This document shows, in pieces, positions 12,825 to 24,425 of a stretch of DNA of 64,000 bases. Position numbers and translations under genes: made by a program. Every line of letters starts with the position of its first letter. Position 1 is the stretch's first letter. Below the pieces are notes generated by a model, which was not told the DNA's origin, did not search any database, and saw only the letters and a program-made list of their open reading frames with translations. The DNA comes from Bryoerythrophyllum caledonicum (Eukaryota > Streptophyta > Bryopsida > Pottiales > Pottiaceae). Location: assembly GCA_963971425.1 (NCBI GenBank), contig OZ020517.1, positions 9,364,501-9,428,500 on the forward strand, read 5' to 3'.

Positions 12825-13040
12825 GGATTACCCAAAACCAACCGGCAACCCAATTCAGTTCTTATCTACACCCTTCCTAGATTTGAGGAAGGAAATGTAG
12901 TCTGCTTTACATGACTTATGCATTGACCAATGAATTTATGAGTGATGTGATGATAGGCTATATTTCCTCCCTGAAATCTAGGAAGAGTATAGAGGGGAGC
13001 GATATTGGATTGTTGGTTGGTTTTGGATTGTCCTACCTTA
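12825..13040. repeat. Fold-back hairpin, arms about 98 bp
   Basis: The left arm 12,825-12,925 and the reverse complement of 12,940-13,040 share CCAAAACCAACC, CTTCCTAGATTT and GGAAATRTAG in the same order, with a very short loop. RNA from either strand would fold into a long imperfect hairpin. It could be a MITE or a young small-RNA locus; no flanking duplication was identified. Confidence 0.7.
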
Positions 13041-13429
13041 CTACCTTTCACTTGTTATTTGGTGAAAAGTTACTATACACATTGGTTGTTTCTAACACTT
13101 CCCTACCAAATTTTTCATTTTTCCAAGTCAAAACAATTTAGACACATTAGGTATAAATTAGATATTACATGGGTATCACCTTGGCATTATGTGGGTATGA
13201 TCTAGAAAAATCTCTTGAATTTTCCAAAAAACTTGGACCTCCTCCATTGTGAATTATTTATGTACAAAACTGACCAACGCACAGGGTAGAATAGCTTCTG
13301 GGATCGAAATAACGCAACACTCTTCCTGAAAGCAACCACAAATATCCCGGCTCATCAAGGAAATCCATTCAACTAACAGAACCTGATAACCACCATCATG
13401 GATTCCTAGCTGGGCTTGCTTTTCACGTC

Positions 13430-14728
13430 TCACAAATAACCAAGGCCATTCAAAAAATCCCTTTCGAAACTTAGTTTGAGGTAAAGAGCACGTGTGCTTA
13501 CATCAAAATATCCCATACAATAGAACTCCGCAAACCGCAACGTCCATTCAACTTTATAACCGTTCATCCCAAATCCGCCCGTTATCAATGCACATTCGGA
13601 GGAAATAAATGGTGACACAGAGACCTGAATATTGACATAAAAGCACTTGATATTTTGCATCCATTTTGCATCCATTTTGCATCTTTGGACACAATGCCCA
13701 CTGTTCAAGATGGTGATATTGAAAGTTGAACCCAGTAACCTAGGGCATTGAGAATGCAGGTTATACAATGGGTAAATTGGCATGTTGAATATTCAACAGT
13801 TATTTTGAGGTTGAGTGTGGTTACATCCAATCTCAATTCGTAAAAAAAATCCATCGTAAAAAAAATGCCACACTTGGGTGCCTTAAGTAGCCTGGGAATG
13901 CGAATCACATTACTTAGCATACCACTTTTGGTGGCACAGTGACATCCCAAAGTCGCTAAATTCTTGTCATTTCCACGACCGCATTTGTGCAAACACAAGT
14001 CCATACAAAAACCCAGGTCAATCATCTAGCGAGAAAAACTCGTCACTTCCTAAAATCCAATGATATCCTTCCAATGTCTGCAACAACAGCGGACTCATCA
14101 CCACACTCACTCCCAATAAATTAAATCATGTTGGAGACCGCAACGGCATCAAACTATGATGTTTTCCTGGCTACATTTTCCAAAACTTCAAATATTGTCG
14201 TTCCTTCCTCCTGACACTTACTCTCAACTAACAGTGTCTGTAGTTGACAAATTCAACTCACCATTGCAACTCTACCTCCAAATTAACGACATAATAATTT
14301 CTAGAGAATCATTTTTACCACTCAAATCTGGTGCCAGGAGTCACATGGATCCTCCTCATTACACGTCCTGAGGGCATCACTATTATAAAGTTCAATGCAT
14401 ATGCTGTCTCAAAGAGCTAGATCTCCAAACTATCTAGTGCAAACCTGCATACTTCCTGTGTGGAAACCATTGTGCGGGCACCATCTGATGTTTGCCATAA
14501 CTTGCTCGACGCTGCTGCATGTGATGTCATAAAGGTGCCAGTTGTGGAACACATCCGTTGCTGTTTAACATCAAGGGTGGAATTAGCGTTTTGTGACAGG
14601 ATCGTTTTTTTGCATGGCCCGGGTTCTTCAGTTTCAGTTGTGAGTATGGACATGAGCAGAGACAAGAGGAGGACAAGCGTGCAACACCACGAGCTTGCTT
14701 TCTGGTTTGTCAAATTTTCTATACGCAT
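13430..14728 (-). other. Cluster of minus-strand ORFs, possible decayed secreted-protein gene
   Basis: Three minus-strand frames follow one another: 14,728-14,417 starts with a leucine-rich hydrophobic stretch like a signal peptide and has scattered cysteines; 14,025-13,705 and 13,783-13,430 are also cysteine-containing. No family is recognised and the frames do not join through obvious splice sites. The first frame lies only about 100 bp from the AP2 start codon in divergent orientation, so chance frames in the AP2 5' region are an equally good explanation. Confidence 0.2.
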
Positions 14729-14828
14729 TCCGGCACAAGATTAGTGGAAGTAGTGATCACAAGTATTGCTAGTCTCACCGACAAACGAAACAGTTTTTTG
14801 TTTAGGAGATTGTTTATATATTTTTAAG

Positions 14829-17039
14829 ATGCCGGAGAGCTTCATCACGCCGCTGGACGACCGCTGCTTCGCGCTGGAGAGCTTCGTCGAGCACACGAGC
14901 CAGATTCATCATCATCATGATGCGAGGCCTGATTCGTCCGTGATTCTTCGCAACATGAGTTATGGCCGCTCGCAGGTCGCCATCGCCGACGCCGACCGCC
15001 TCAACGCCGTCATCTTCACTCCCAAACTCACCTCCATCGCCAAGACACGGTACATTCCCTCTCGTAACCTCTCACAGGTTGTAACTGTAGCATGATCTAG
15101 TGAAGGGACAGGACTCATCACCACAGTGACATCTAATGAATGCCATCACCCATCACCTGAGTAGAAAGAGCCTGGCATCAAACTCCTGCTTAGTGAGAGT
15201 CTCTCTTTCCCACCTTCATAGCGTTCACTCAAGTCATTCACTCATCTTCTTGTTTAGCGAGAGATTCATTCACGAGTCAACCAAGAAAAAGGACTAATAC
15301 TATTCAAATTACCACATCAACACCTGATGATGCCGCTCCTTGAGATGGTCTGTGGAAGGCACTTCTCCACCTTCACTGAAGCCATTCTGCTACTTTGACA
15401 GCCATACTGGTGGAAAGATGGTTTTAAACAACCAACAAGTACACCAAGTAGTGATAGTTTACAAGAAGCATCACTACACAAGTTAGTGTTCTTGTTGGTT
15501 ATCCCACCAGTGGCCACTACTACCATTCTTATCATCGGTACAAACAGTGCATTAAAGCCTAACAATTCTCACGCAGGTTGTAATACACTCACATCATCAC
15601 GCACAGGTCAAATTCTCCGAAGATGTGAAACCTGGAAATCATCATTCAGAACCTGGTACTGGCTGTGGTGGTTAGTTCGGTGACCGTTTCTAGATTCCTG
15701 GTGTGTGCAGGGGAAAGAGAGCGAGGTCCACCGACGACTCGGACGTTGCAGCATCACCGGCTCATCACACCACCAAGCAGCTGCAGGTCGCATCTCCTCG
15801 CATCGGCAGCTCCAGGCACTACGGCGTGCGCTTCCGGCCCGACCTGCGCAAGTGGGTCGCGGAGATCCGCGTGGCGGAGTGGAAGGACGTGGACAAGAAG
15901 GTTTGGCTGGGAACCTTCGACACGGAGGTGGGCGCGGCGCATGGCGTCGACGTGGCGCGCAAGCTCCTCCGCTGCGGCAAGAAGCGCCCCGCCAACCTGC
16001 CGTGCTCCGAGCTCGACCGCTACTGCACCACCATCCCCGCACACCTCGACCTCACGGACCTCGCCAACGACGCCATGTTCAAGGACGTCGTCTCGTTTAT
16101 AAAAAACGAGTGCCAGGCCTACGCAGCGCAGTTCGCGAGAACAACAATTCCACCAGTAGCCCAGATCTTCACCCCGTACCCCGAAGAGGATGTGTTCTGG
16201 AAGAACTACGACAACCTTGAATTCAGCCTGCTTGAGTTCGAATATCCTTCTCATTCCACTAACGTGAGTGATTTCGGTATGACTGAGATCTTGGACGCTA
16301 AGTTTGGTCCGTTCGGCGAATTCGATGGCTACAGTAGTACTCCTGGATCATCTTCAGAGCCGTCTAGCTTCACGGGGCAGGAATTCCGGTATCAGAGTGA
16401 CTCGTTTGCGCGAGGTGCGTTGCTGGACCAGCAGCAGCCGGCGGCGGCGGCGGTGGCGGTGGCGAGGGCGTGGGAGATGGCGGTGAATTTGGGAGTGGAC
16501 AGTTTGGGGGTGGATTTAGGGGTGGACAGTTTGGGGGTGGGCTTGGGGGTGGAGTCTAGTTTGGAGGTGGAGCCGGTGTGCCATGATTTGGCGGCAGCGT
16601 ATAGTCTGCCCCAGACTTGGCCCGACTCTGGAGCGTTCCAGTTACCTTTGAATTCTGGTGAGTTTCTCAAACCTGAGTTCATTGTGTCTTGTGCCTGTTT
16701 CTGGGTTTGATTATTCTATGGTGATTAGCTGGATAAAAAAATAAAAAATTTACTCCTGATCAAATTAGTCGGGCTCAGTACCAAAACAAACCAACACTTT
16801 ATTCACGCCTGAGTTCATCTTTCTACCATACTCTTGATTTTTCATGGCCTTTGAGGAGGGCAAACTTCTTCATTGTGGCATTGATGTGCTACATGTTTTG
16901 TGTGCCTATCACAGGTTTAGGAGCTGAGCATAGTCCACTGTACATGCCTGGTGGTGCTGGAGACATGACATTCTTCGACCACAGTTTGGCATTGCAAAGT
17001 GACCAGTACCAGTACCAGTTTCAAATGGACATCAATTGA
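14829..17039 (+). CDS. AP2/ERF-domain transcription factor, three exons
   Basis: Proposed exons are 14829-15049, 15711-16657 and 16915-17039. Junctions are CG|GTACAT...TGTGCAG|G and TCTG|GTGAGT...TATCACAG|GT. Phases match at both introns, giving 430 codons ending in TGA. Exons 1 and 2 have high GC at third positions, unlike the surroundings. A basic KRAR stretch at residues 76-79 may be a nuclear signal. The AP2/ERF domain is at about residues 109-172, with the WVAEIR strand, the WLGTF strand and an amphipathic helix ending GKKRPANLP. Family members bind GC-rich promoter elements in the nucleus. Unusual are HYGVR where YRGVR is normal, so a DNA-contacting arginine is replaced, and AHGVD where ARAYD is normal. 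Further on are Q/A-rich residues and a repeated LGVDS segment. The ATG has A at -3. Subfamily is unresolved. Confidence 0.85.
15050..15710 (+). other. Intron 1 of the AP2/ERF gene
   Basis: A 661-bp phase-2 intron with GT at 15050-15051 and AG at 15709-15710. The acceptor is preceded by a pyrimidine/GT-rich stretch. Nothing else is recognised inside. Confidence 0.75.
16487..16575 (+). repeat. In-frame minisatellite in AP2 exon 2
   Basis: Units close to TTGGGGGTGGACAG repeat four or five times with variation and encode an alternating LGVDS/LGVDLGV segment. The period keeps the reading frame. It follows a GCG/GTG-rich stretch coding alanine and valine. Confidence 0.7.
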
Positions 17040-18050
17040 AAACAGCAGATCAATCTCTGCTGTTCGACATGGTTGGCTGAGAGAGGATGTAAGGACAATT
17101 AGTCCTTGCACTGAGTGATCAACTCTGTGTGGCTTGAGTCCTTATATCCATATGTAAAATATGGTAATGTCCCCACATGCTGAGATGTGCATACAAAGCA
17201 TGTGTGCTTATGAGCAGAGAGTTCTTCAAAATTTCTGCCATAAGTTACTACCTGTAGAAGATATCATACAAGGCCTCTAGGTCCTCATCATTGTGATTCC
17301 TCTCGTATATACAACTGCTTTCAGATAGATTTTCACATTAATGTTTTACAAATATAAAAAAAAGTCTTCGGTATCTCCCAGAGAAAGGTGCTAATTTAGT
17401 GCAGATTCATTCTCTTCCTTGTGATGATAACATCATGGGGTTAGATTACACATATGTAGATCAATATACACGACACAAGTACTTAAAATTTGTATATCTA
17501 TCATTTTTATTATTATCAGGTGATAAATAGTAAGGAGCTTACTATAGAAGACATTTTATTAGGGTTGGAATATTTCAAAGTATTTTTATAATACATTATT
17601 ATGTATTATTATATGTTCGAAATAAAAATATTGTATATATATGTACATTATATCATTTCATGCATGGATTTTCACATTTTTACAAACCACAAATTTTGAG
17701 GATGACATGGTGGCTTGAGATTTGATGCAACGACATTACTTTTTCCTCATGGAACCAAAAAATAAATCTTAATTTCTTAAATTCCTAGACAATTTCTCAC
17801 CATAAATACTCTTAATAGTCCATTCTTGAAGCAAGTGGGGAAGTAGAAAACAATTTTCATCCATCTCCAAGCGTTAAATCTTACGTACTACTACCAAATT
17901 TAGGACTTCCATGATAAGTTTCATGAGTTTTGACTGTGGGGATTGGAAGTTTACAGTCTTTGAAGAGAATTAAAAAAGTTTATCCTTTCCTTTTGATGAG
18001 AGGATCACCAAAGTGACCAAGCTGGCTCCATTTGCTGTTAAAATTTTGCA
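17040..18050. other. AP2 3' region and AT-rich spacer
   Basis: It probably includes the AP2 3' UTR (first few hundred bases). After that I see AT-rich sequence without a recognisable gene or repeat. Confidence 0.4.
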
Positions 18051-18055
18051 CTACA

Positions 18056-18585
18056 CTGCACTAAAAATGATGTTTAGTGTAGTATACACTAAACGTAAAC
18101 CCATACACTAATTACAAACTATGCATTTAGTGTAGTGACCATTGTAATTATTAGAATTGTATGGGTCACTACTTGTCAAATCTAGAAAAGATTGCAATGT
18201 AATTTTTTTTACTTGTAGACATTTAGTGTATCAATAGTAGAAGTAAGAAAAAGGTCCAGAAGTCATTGATGTTAGAGTATCTTATCAGCAATCTTCTCAA
18301 GAGCATAACTCACTCAAGTTTTATCCGAATTGGGCATATGAGGTGTTTTTTGACATCTATGTTTTCTGTAGATATCAAAAAACACCTCCTATGCTTAATT
18401 CAGACGAAACTCAAGTGAGTTATGGCCATTTGAAAGTTGCTAATGAGGAAAAGCATGGGCTGGCCACCAATATGAAATCAAAGTTTCTTATTGTAGATTA
18501 ACACTTATTGTCAACTTAATCAAAAATAGTGTACTAGGGTAAGTACACTATTTGTAACACTACACTAAACATCATTTTTAGTGTA
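18056..18585. mobile_element. Hairpin MITE
   Basis: The outer ends are inverted copies of CACTAAAAATGATGTTTAGTGTAGT. Inside, arms of about 80 nt around 18,289-18,366 and 18,368-18,447 are inverted copies sharing CATAACTCACT, GAGGTGTTTTTTGA and similar blocks, separated by a loop of roughly a dozen bases. A related fragment lies at 50,283-50,490. No clear target duplication was found, so the superfamily is open. Confidence 0.7.
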
Positions 18586-18756
18586 GACTTCAATTTATTA
18601 CCGTAATGGTTTACATCATGTTAGTTTTTTGTATACCAACTAGTGGAGGTAAAAGAACAATGTAGTGTTTTCAAAACTTATGCAAGGAACATACTATTCA
18701 CATCGCTAAAATAAATTGTTCTTTGATCTATGAACTCAATTCCTTATAGAATGTAT

Positions 18757-18764
18757 GTCAAAAT
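18757..18764. repeat. Left 8-bp target-site duplication of giant hAT element 1
   Basis: GTCAAAAT immediately precedes the left terminal inverted repeat and is repeated exactly at 38,120-38,127. Eight base pairs is the duplication length of the hAT superfamily. Confidence 0.88.
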
Positions 18765-18777
18765 CAGGGTTGTCTAT

Positions 18778-18860
18778 CGTGACATTGTGATAGTGACGTA
18801 CCGTCATGACACGACATGTCGTGACGGACCCTCTCGTCACGACACAATAGAGTCAACGTA
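18778..18860. repeat. Left subterminal CGTGAC/GTCACG motif cluster
   Basis: Several copies of GTGAC, CGTCAC and GTCACGACA in both orientations follow the left terminal repeat. The same motifs fill 37,990-38,105 next to the right terminus. Such clusters are typical transposase-binding regions of hAT elements; binding here is inferred. Confidence 0.65.
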
Positions 18861-19224
18861 GGGTCAAAGATGAACTTTACCCCTATGTAGGACTTTACCC
18901 CTATGTAGGGTACATTAGTTACCTTGGCGTCAACGTGGCCGTCCTATGTAGCATTGACATCCTACGTGTATTTCATCGCTTTTACCTTGTAGTGTGTAGT
19001 ATCAACCTTTGAGTGAAAATCAATTAAGTCGGGGGATTTAGGGAGGGAGCGGTGTCCTGATGGAAATTCTTCCATCATGTACATACAAGTATTAGTCTTT
19101 ATATGTGTGGATTTTAATAAGTAAGGAGTTGGGGTAAAAGGGGTTGGTCGTGGTAAGAACCACGGTTTGAGGATTTGGGCAGGTGTTAGCATTTAGGTGC
19201 TGCACCGTTCTTGTCACTACTCAG

Positions 19225-19420
19225 GGGGGTAGGTAGCGGGTTGACTGGTATTTTTCCTACCTCACTAGCGAGCCAAGCCGTGGGCCGCCGAACCACTCGA
19301 GGGGCTCGATTGGGTTCGAACCCGGACCGGCGGCAGCCACTGACCACGACATTTCCAGCCAACCAAGTCCACGACTTGGCGATCAGGTTGTGCGAATCAA
19401 CACCTTTATACGTCCGCACC
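19225..19420 (-). mobile_element. tRNA-derived SINE
   Basis: The minus strand contains an A-box-like TGGACTTGGTTGGCTGG and, about 50 nt later, a B-box GGGTTCGAACCC, the polymerase III internal promoter. The patch is GC-rich. It lies inside giant hAT element 1. The 3' end is not defined. Confidence 0.6.
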
Positions 19421-19499
19421 ATCAGCTATCTTACGATAAGTTTTATTTTTTATTTTTATTTAGTTATTTTTTTTATTATTTTACTTATCTTGTTGGTTG

Positions 19500-20815
19500 G
19501 AAGGTCTAAGTTTTTAGTCTTCCAATAAATAAAAGACTAGGGGATTTTATGTGGTTGAAAGTGGAAAGGATAAGAAAGTAATGAAGTACCTTGTGGGGTA
19601 CTTTGGGTAGGGTGACATGGGCTGGAGTGCCCACGTCCACTTAAGGTGGAAAAGTTGGAAAAGAGATTCCTTAGAGTGTGTGTGTGTGTGTGTGCGGGAG
19701 AGAGAGCAAGGGTTTGGGGCAGAACTTTGACTGTATGTAGCTCAGCGAATTTTGTTCGCATGGAATTGAAAATTTGAGGGTTTGTTCTTTGTCTTCAGAG
19801 ATTTCTAGGCTCGTTTCAAAAATTGAATTCGGAGTTGTGTAGCAAAAGTTATGAAGGTTTGTTTTTCTATGAAAACCCGAGGCCATCCATTGAGAGGCAG
19901 AGGTTTGACAAGCTATAACTTTTGCTGTAGTTTTTAGTTTTCTTTGAGATTTCGAGGGTGTATGCGTCTCTATCTTAGCTTTCTTGAAAGATATCACAAT
20001 TGAAATTCGGAGTTGTGAACAAGAAGTTATAGAGATCTGAATGAATAGGGGTAGGCAGAACTTTGATTGTCCATAACTTTCGGACAGTAGTTTAGATTGA
20101 CTTGAAATTTGGAGGAGTGTTAGTTGTCTGAATTAGCTTTCCAGAGAGCTATTACACTTAGTATTTGAAGTTTTGAGTCATCTATGTCACTTGTTTGAAG
20201 GTTACAGCCTTGGTGAAACTTTTCCATTGTGTTTTTGAACACTTCTTTTGAGTTTCTTAGTGTTTTTGAACACTTGAAGACTTTGGAGTTGAAGGATGGA
20301 GGAATTGAAGACTTGAGGTTTGACTTGAAGAGAAGAGAAGATGGAGACAAGTGTGTTGTGGCTTGTGGTCCGATTTCTTTTTTTGTGATTCCAAGCCAGT
20401 TTTGGAGGCTAGTTGTATTTCAATTCTGTTCTTGTAAACTCTGTTGCGGCGAAGTGGGGTTAATTGCCCACACGATCGTGTTTATGTCGTTCCCACCGGT
20501 GAGGCACGTTTGCTGGTCACCGTGGGTTTGAATTTTAGGAGCCAATCTTTCGGACGGTTTCAGCTTGTGGTCTGGCCGTCCCGTTTTACCCGTCCGAGGC
20601 CGTGGTTTCTTATCACCCACCTTTACCCTTAACCCTTTAGAGCCACCACATGATAGGCCAACGGGGAAGAGTTTGAAGACTGAAGACTGAAGACTGAAGA
20701 CTAGAGACTGAAGACCTGAAGATTTGAAGATACGAATGGATTCCCGAGCAAACAATCTCCAGTCGCAGCCAGATTCCCTGCGAATTCTCAAGGCGCTCCC
20801 CTCTCTACACGACAG
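19500..20815 (+). repeat. Long dispersed repeat, copy A
   Basis: Copy A matches 36,170-37,640 in the same orientation, best over its last 750 bp (shared blocks include CCGGTGAGGC, GAGCCAATCTTTCGGACGG and TCTCTACACGACA). Both copies contain a GT dinucleotide run and end just before a TCCGCGGA-type array. No gag or pol coding is visible. It could be an LTR-like fossil or a noncoding module of the hAT element; the data do not decide. Confidence 0.7.
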
Positions 20816-20825
20816 CGGTTTAGGG

Positions 20826-21135
20826 GCGGACTGCGCACGGACATGCGATGATTGTCCGCGGACATGGCGTGGACTGTCCGCGGACACTGCCGCGGATTGG
20901 CTGCGGATACGTAGCGGACTGGATGTGGACCCGCGGACTGAGTGCAGACCCATGGATACACAACGGACTGGATGTGGACCTGTAGATTGAGAGCAGACCC
21001 GCGGACTAGTTGTAGATACACAATGGACTGGCTGCGGACACTACTACGGACTAATCGCGGACGCTTCTGCGGACTGGCTGCGGATACACAACGGACTGGC
21101 TGTAGACACTGTTGCGGACTGATCGCGGACTGACA
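20826..21135. repeat. GCGGACTG/TCCGCGGA array (element 1, left)
   Basis: More than a dozen GCGGACTG-like units with palindromic TGTCCGCGGACA cores are irregularly spaced. The same motif recurs only at other positions of element 1 (23.7, 31.5, 35.3 and 37.7 kb). Confidence 0.85.
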
Positions 21136-21442
21136 TCGGCCTAGGTGGGGGGGACGCCAATGCAACGGGGATTGGGAGTTGGGGAGTGCAGATAGGTAGT
21201 TCAGGATATTTCTGAATTTTGTTATTCCATTTTTATTTCTGTAGGTACATATGGCGGTATTGGGAGACTAAATCAAAACAATTTGCACAAATTTCTTCTT
21301 CATTCAAAATTACAGGGAAGTCCAAAAAGGCATTATCTTCTTACAAATAACCGAATACAAATTAGACAACACTTCACACTATAGAGAAGATACTACACAC
21401 CCTACAATATCTATGGACTATGAAATCACAATATACTATATA

Positions 21443-23412
21443 CTACTCATTGCGGAAGAAATCCCATGGTGTACCTAGGTTGTAGGGCGGTCCTTTCAAC
21501 GTGTCTACTACATGCGTGACGGTTGATCTCACTAGTGGATCAGGTTTCAACAACTCGTCCATGGCTTGCTCAAATCGCTTCGACGATGAACTCGGATCTT
21601 TGTTCTTTTGGAACAAGCTTGACGAGCAATTGCGGTTGTAAATCTTCCTTGCTAGGTAACCCACCGCATATGCCTCTGATTGGTGGTTATGCTTATGCTT
21701 ATGCTTTATTCCCATTCTCCTCGGCGATGTTGGGGTTCCAGACTTGCCATACACATGGAATAGCTCAGGGGCTGCATGACGACACTTAACTCGGTAAGCG
21801 TCTAGCTCCGTACTAAAGGGTCGGCCGTAGTTCAACATCTGGTCTTCGCCGTCCCATGATGCCATTCTCCAATCACACACCTCAATGTATACTACATCAT
21901 TTTTTTCCGGCGGAAAATGAAGCATAACATTGTTGGGGCTCAAGTCGTTGTGCAATAGACGCTGGGAATGTATCACATCCATGGATGCACATTAGTGCCC
22001 ATGCTAAATAGGCCAGTTTTTACGATACACGCATAATTCTAGACGAGCCTCAAGGTCGATTCCAGCTGTTTTTAAAATATCATCCTCGTGTTCCTCGTCA
22101 TATTTTGAATCGATCCTCCAAATGGATGCTAGTGAGCCACCGTTCCACCATAGAGTATACGACTCGTATGTTCTTCTATCCAAGTATTGAATTTTGATAA
22201 CCCCTTGATGGTCCACTGGACACGCTAGCGCCTCAATTAAACATTTCTCTTAGTTTTTTTCTCGACTACCCTCCTTCATTGTCTTCCCCGCAAAGTCCAT
22301 GTGTACTGGAATGCAACTTACACCCTCAATACTCACACGACGGACAACTCCAAAGCCTCCTTCATAATTTTTAGTATCCAACGCCTTTACCTCTGCATGC
22401 ATCAGAAGCCACACTACACCTTCGCGACCTCTACTCGCAACTCGCGCGATCGAATCTTGCTCAACCCAAGGAATAGTGAGATCAGATCTCCCTTTCGACT
22501 TGATTGCTTCTACCCCCTCTTTGAGTCTCTCAAACAATACCTTGAAATCTTTTGCCTCGTCGCTTAGGCCTCCTTCTCAGTCTGCTCGCTTGTATTGTAC
22601 ATCCCAAATAATCTTCACGGGATTATGAACAGCTTGTTTTGCAAACAATCCGGGCCATGTGTCCATCGAATGCCTCATTTTATCTTCGCGAAATTCTTCT
22701 TCATAAGCAATCTTTTGGATAATGAGTACCAATCTTGCCTCCATAGCTTCTAGCCCTGTAGCGCTGTTACCCAAGTATCGTTCCTCCAACCTGGATAGAC
22801 CTTTCTCTATCATCCAATATGATATATCTGTATAACCCTGGCCTTAAATTCCTTGCTCATTGCATCCAAATGGCTTGTCCTCGCTATTTTCTTGTAGGGC
22901 TCTGAGTCTTTAGAAATGGTTGGCCGTTTATCCCGTCCTCGTCCCGCTCCAACTGAAGATTCGCTTGCAACCAAGGAATTTGATGCCGATGGTACTACAC
23001 CACGTGAAACGGCCCCCAATGATGGCTCTCCTGCCCTAGGCTCACCACTTGATCCGCCTGAGCTGTGAGCTCCCGGCTTTCAAAATCCGTTCAAACTTTG
23101 TGATCCTCATGACCGCCCAGCTTCACTAGTCCCCCGCGCTGATCCTCGTAGAACCCCTCGAGATCCTAGTGTGCCTCGTGAATGCGATTGCAATCCACAA
23201 GAATTATTTCGTCCAAGTACATAAAATTCTTGGTCCATTTCCATGCCTTGCCTGCGACCCCTGTCACTTCGCCCACTTCCACTACCTTGTCCTCTAACCA
23301 ACATACCACCACTCACACCGTCGGCTACAAGAGTGGTTGATTGAACTTCCACCTGATGAGCCTCGTGGAGTTGCATGTCTGCATCATGATAATGCACCCT
23401 GCTATAGGCCAT
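21443..23412 (-). pseudogene. Transposon-borne protein-kinase-like gene (kinase 1)
   Basis: The proposed start is ATG at 23,412 (MAYSRVHYHD). The N-terminal part is Ser/Gly/Arg-rich and unrecognised. The kinase region shows a glycine loop (YEGGFGVV), an FAGKT lysine strand, a WNGGSL hinge-like motif, catalytic loop HNDLSPNN (Asp and Asn kept, RD arginine replaced by Asn, the usual Lys replaced by Ser), DWR in place of DFG, and APELF. It ends with DFFRNE at the same relative point as kinases 2 and 3. One frameshift near 22,812 and about six stops (23,107; 22,577; 22,250; 22,004 and neighbours) disable it. Upstream lie a TATA box at 23,621 and a TCCGCGGA-type array. The same family is carried by elements 2 and 3, so it is a genuine transposon cargo gene. 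The substrate is unknown. Confidence 0.78.
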
Positions 23413-23620
23413 TCCTACAAAATTAATTAACCAATCACTTAAAGTGTAGTGTAAAAGTGAGTAAGTCTGGAAAAAAATGACAAGGGTTCTCCCTGCATTC
23501 GTCTCTCCCAACTCCTATACCCTCGAAACCCGTGCAATGGTGCTCATGCGACAAGGTCTCGGGTTTCTATTGGGCAAGGAAATGGAGGGAAAAAAGTGAG
23601 GACGTCAATGGCCTATCCGC

Positions 23621-23755
23621 CTTTATATAGGTTACAAGGGGCCAAGAACATTGTGAATAAGGTTAGGAACCTCGAGAACAGCGCGGTTGGGGAGCGGACT
23701 GGTCGCGTACTGGTTACGGACTGGCCCCCACAGAACGCGGACTGCCCGCGGCCTG
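23621..23755 (-). promoter_or_regulatory. Promoter of kinase 1: array plus TATA box
   Basis: On the minus strand a GCGGACTG-type array (23,690-23,755) precedes CTATATAAAGG at 23,621-23,631, about 210 bp before the proposed ATG. The same order of array then TATA box is found for the transposase and RING genes. Confidence 0.65.
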
Positions 23756-24299
23756 TTCGCTGAATGAGCGTCGTTTTTCTCCTTTGAATTTCTCTTTGCA
23801 ATCGCCTTTGCTTTAGGAGTGGGGGATGGGGCAGACAACAAGGTTGCCGTGTAACTACAAGTTTTGGCAATGTGAGCAAACATTTGAAACGGTAATGTCA
23901 AAATTTGCTTTGAACCTAAATATGAATGATTCAAAATGAGCAAAAATTATCTCGGTGTGTACAACTCACTGTGAGTTCTATGTTCATAATGTCAAAGATA
24001 AGAACATGAGAGCTTTTATTATACTAATTCAAGTGGAAATTTAGTCCTGGTCATAGTTTGCTGAATTTTTAATCCTTCACTTCCGCAAATTAATGTGGTG
24101 CTTTTGCAACGTCTCTTGCACAAACATTACTCCGCGTCCGATATCCATCACGTCCATGGCCTTGGCGATATCGAGGTATCTCTCCACCATTAAGCCATTA
24201 TTTTACCTCCAGGGCGACGTCATCCAAAATGGCATCGAGCACCGCCACCAACACTCGTTTTTGATGGTAGCGTTCTTTCTAGTACAATTCCTCTGTTCT

Positions 24300-24425
24300 A
24301 GTTGTTCCAGCTAACATTTCCCACTGTCCCAACTAACATTTCACATTTTCCACTGTCCCAACTAACATTTCCCTTTAACTAACATGTCCCAAGTCCACAT
24401 TTCCCACTGTCCCAACTAACAGTGC
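24300..24425 (+). repeat. Short tandem repeat upstream of kinase 3
   Basis: About four imperfect copies of CATTTCCCACTGTCCCAACT and AA, followed by inverted CCATGTGGACTTGGG-type sequence. It occupies the place where the kinase N-lobe should be, so it probably marks a rearranged junction. Confidence 0.7.

Noticed and set aside
13430-14025. Receptor extracellular (GUB_WAK-like) domain
   Set aside because: Cysteine spacing does not match and no kinase or membrane segment follows; left as unrecognised.
20420-21165. Arg/Ser-rich ORFs across the left GCGGACTG array and repeat A
   Set aside because: They overlap in several frames, have no recognised domain, and the frame shared with copy B is explained by nucleotide similarity of the repeat.
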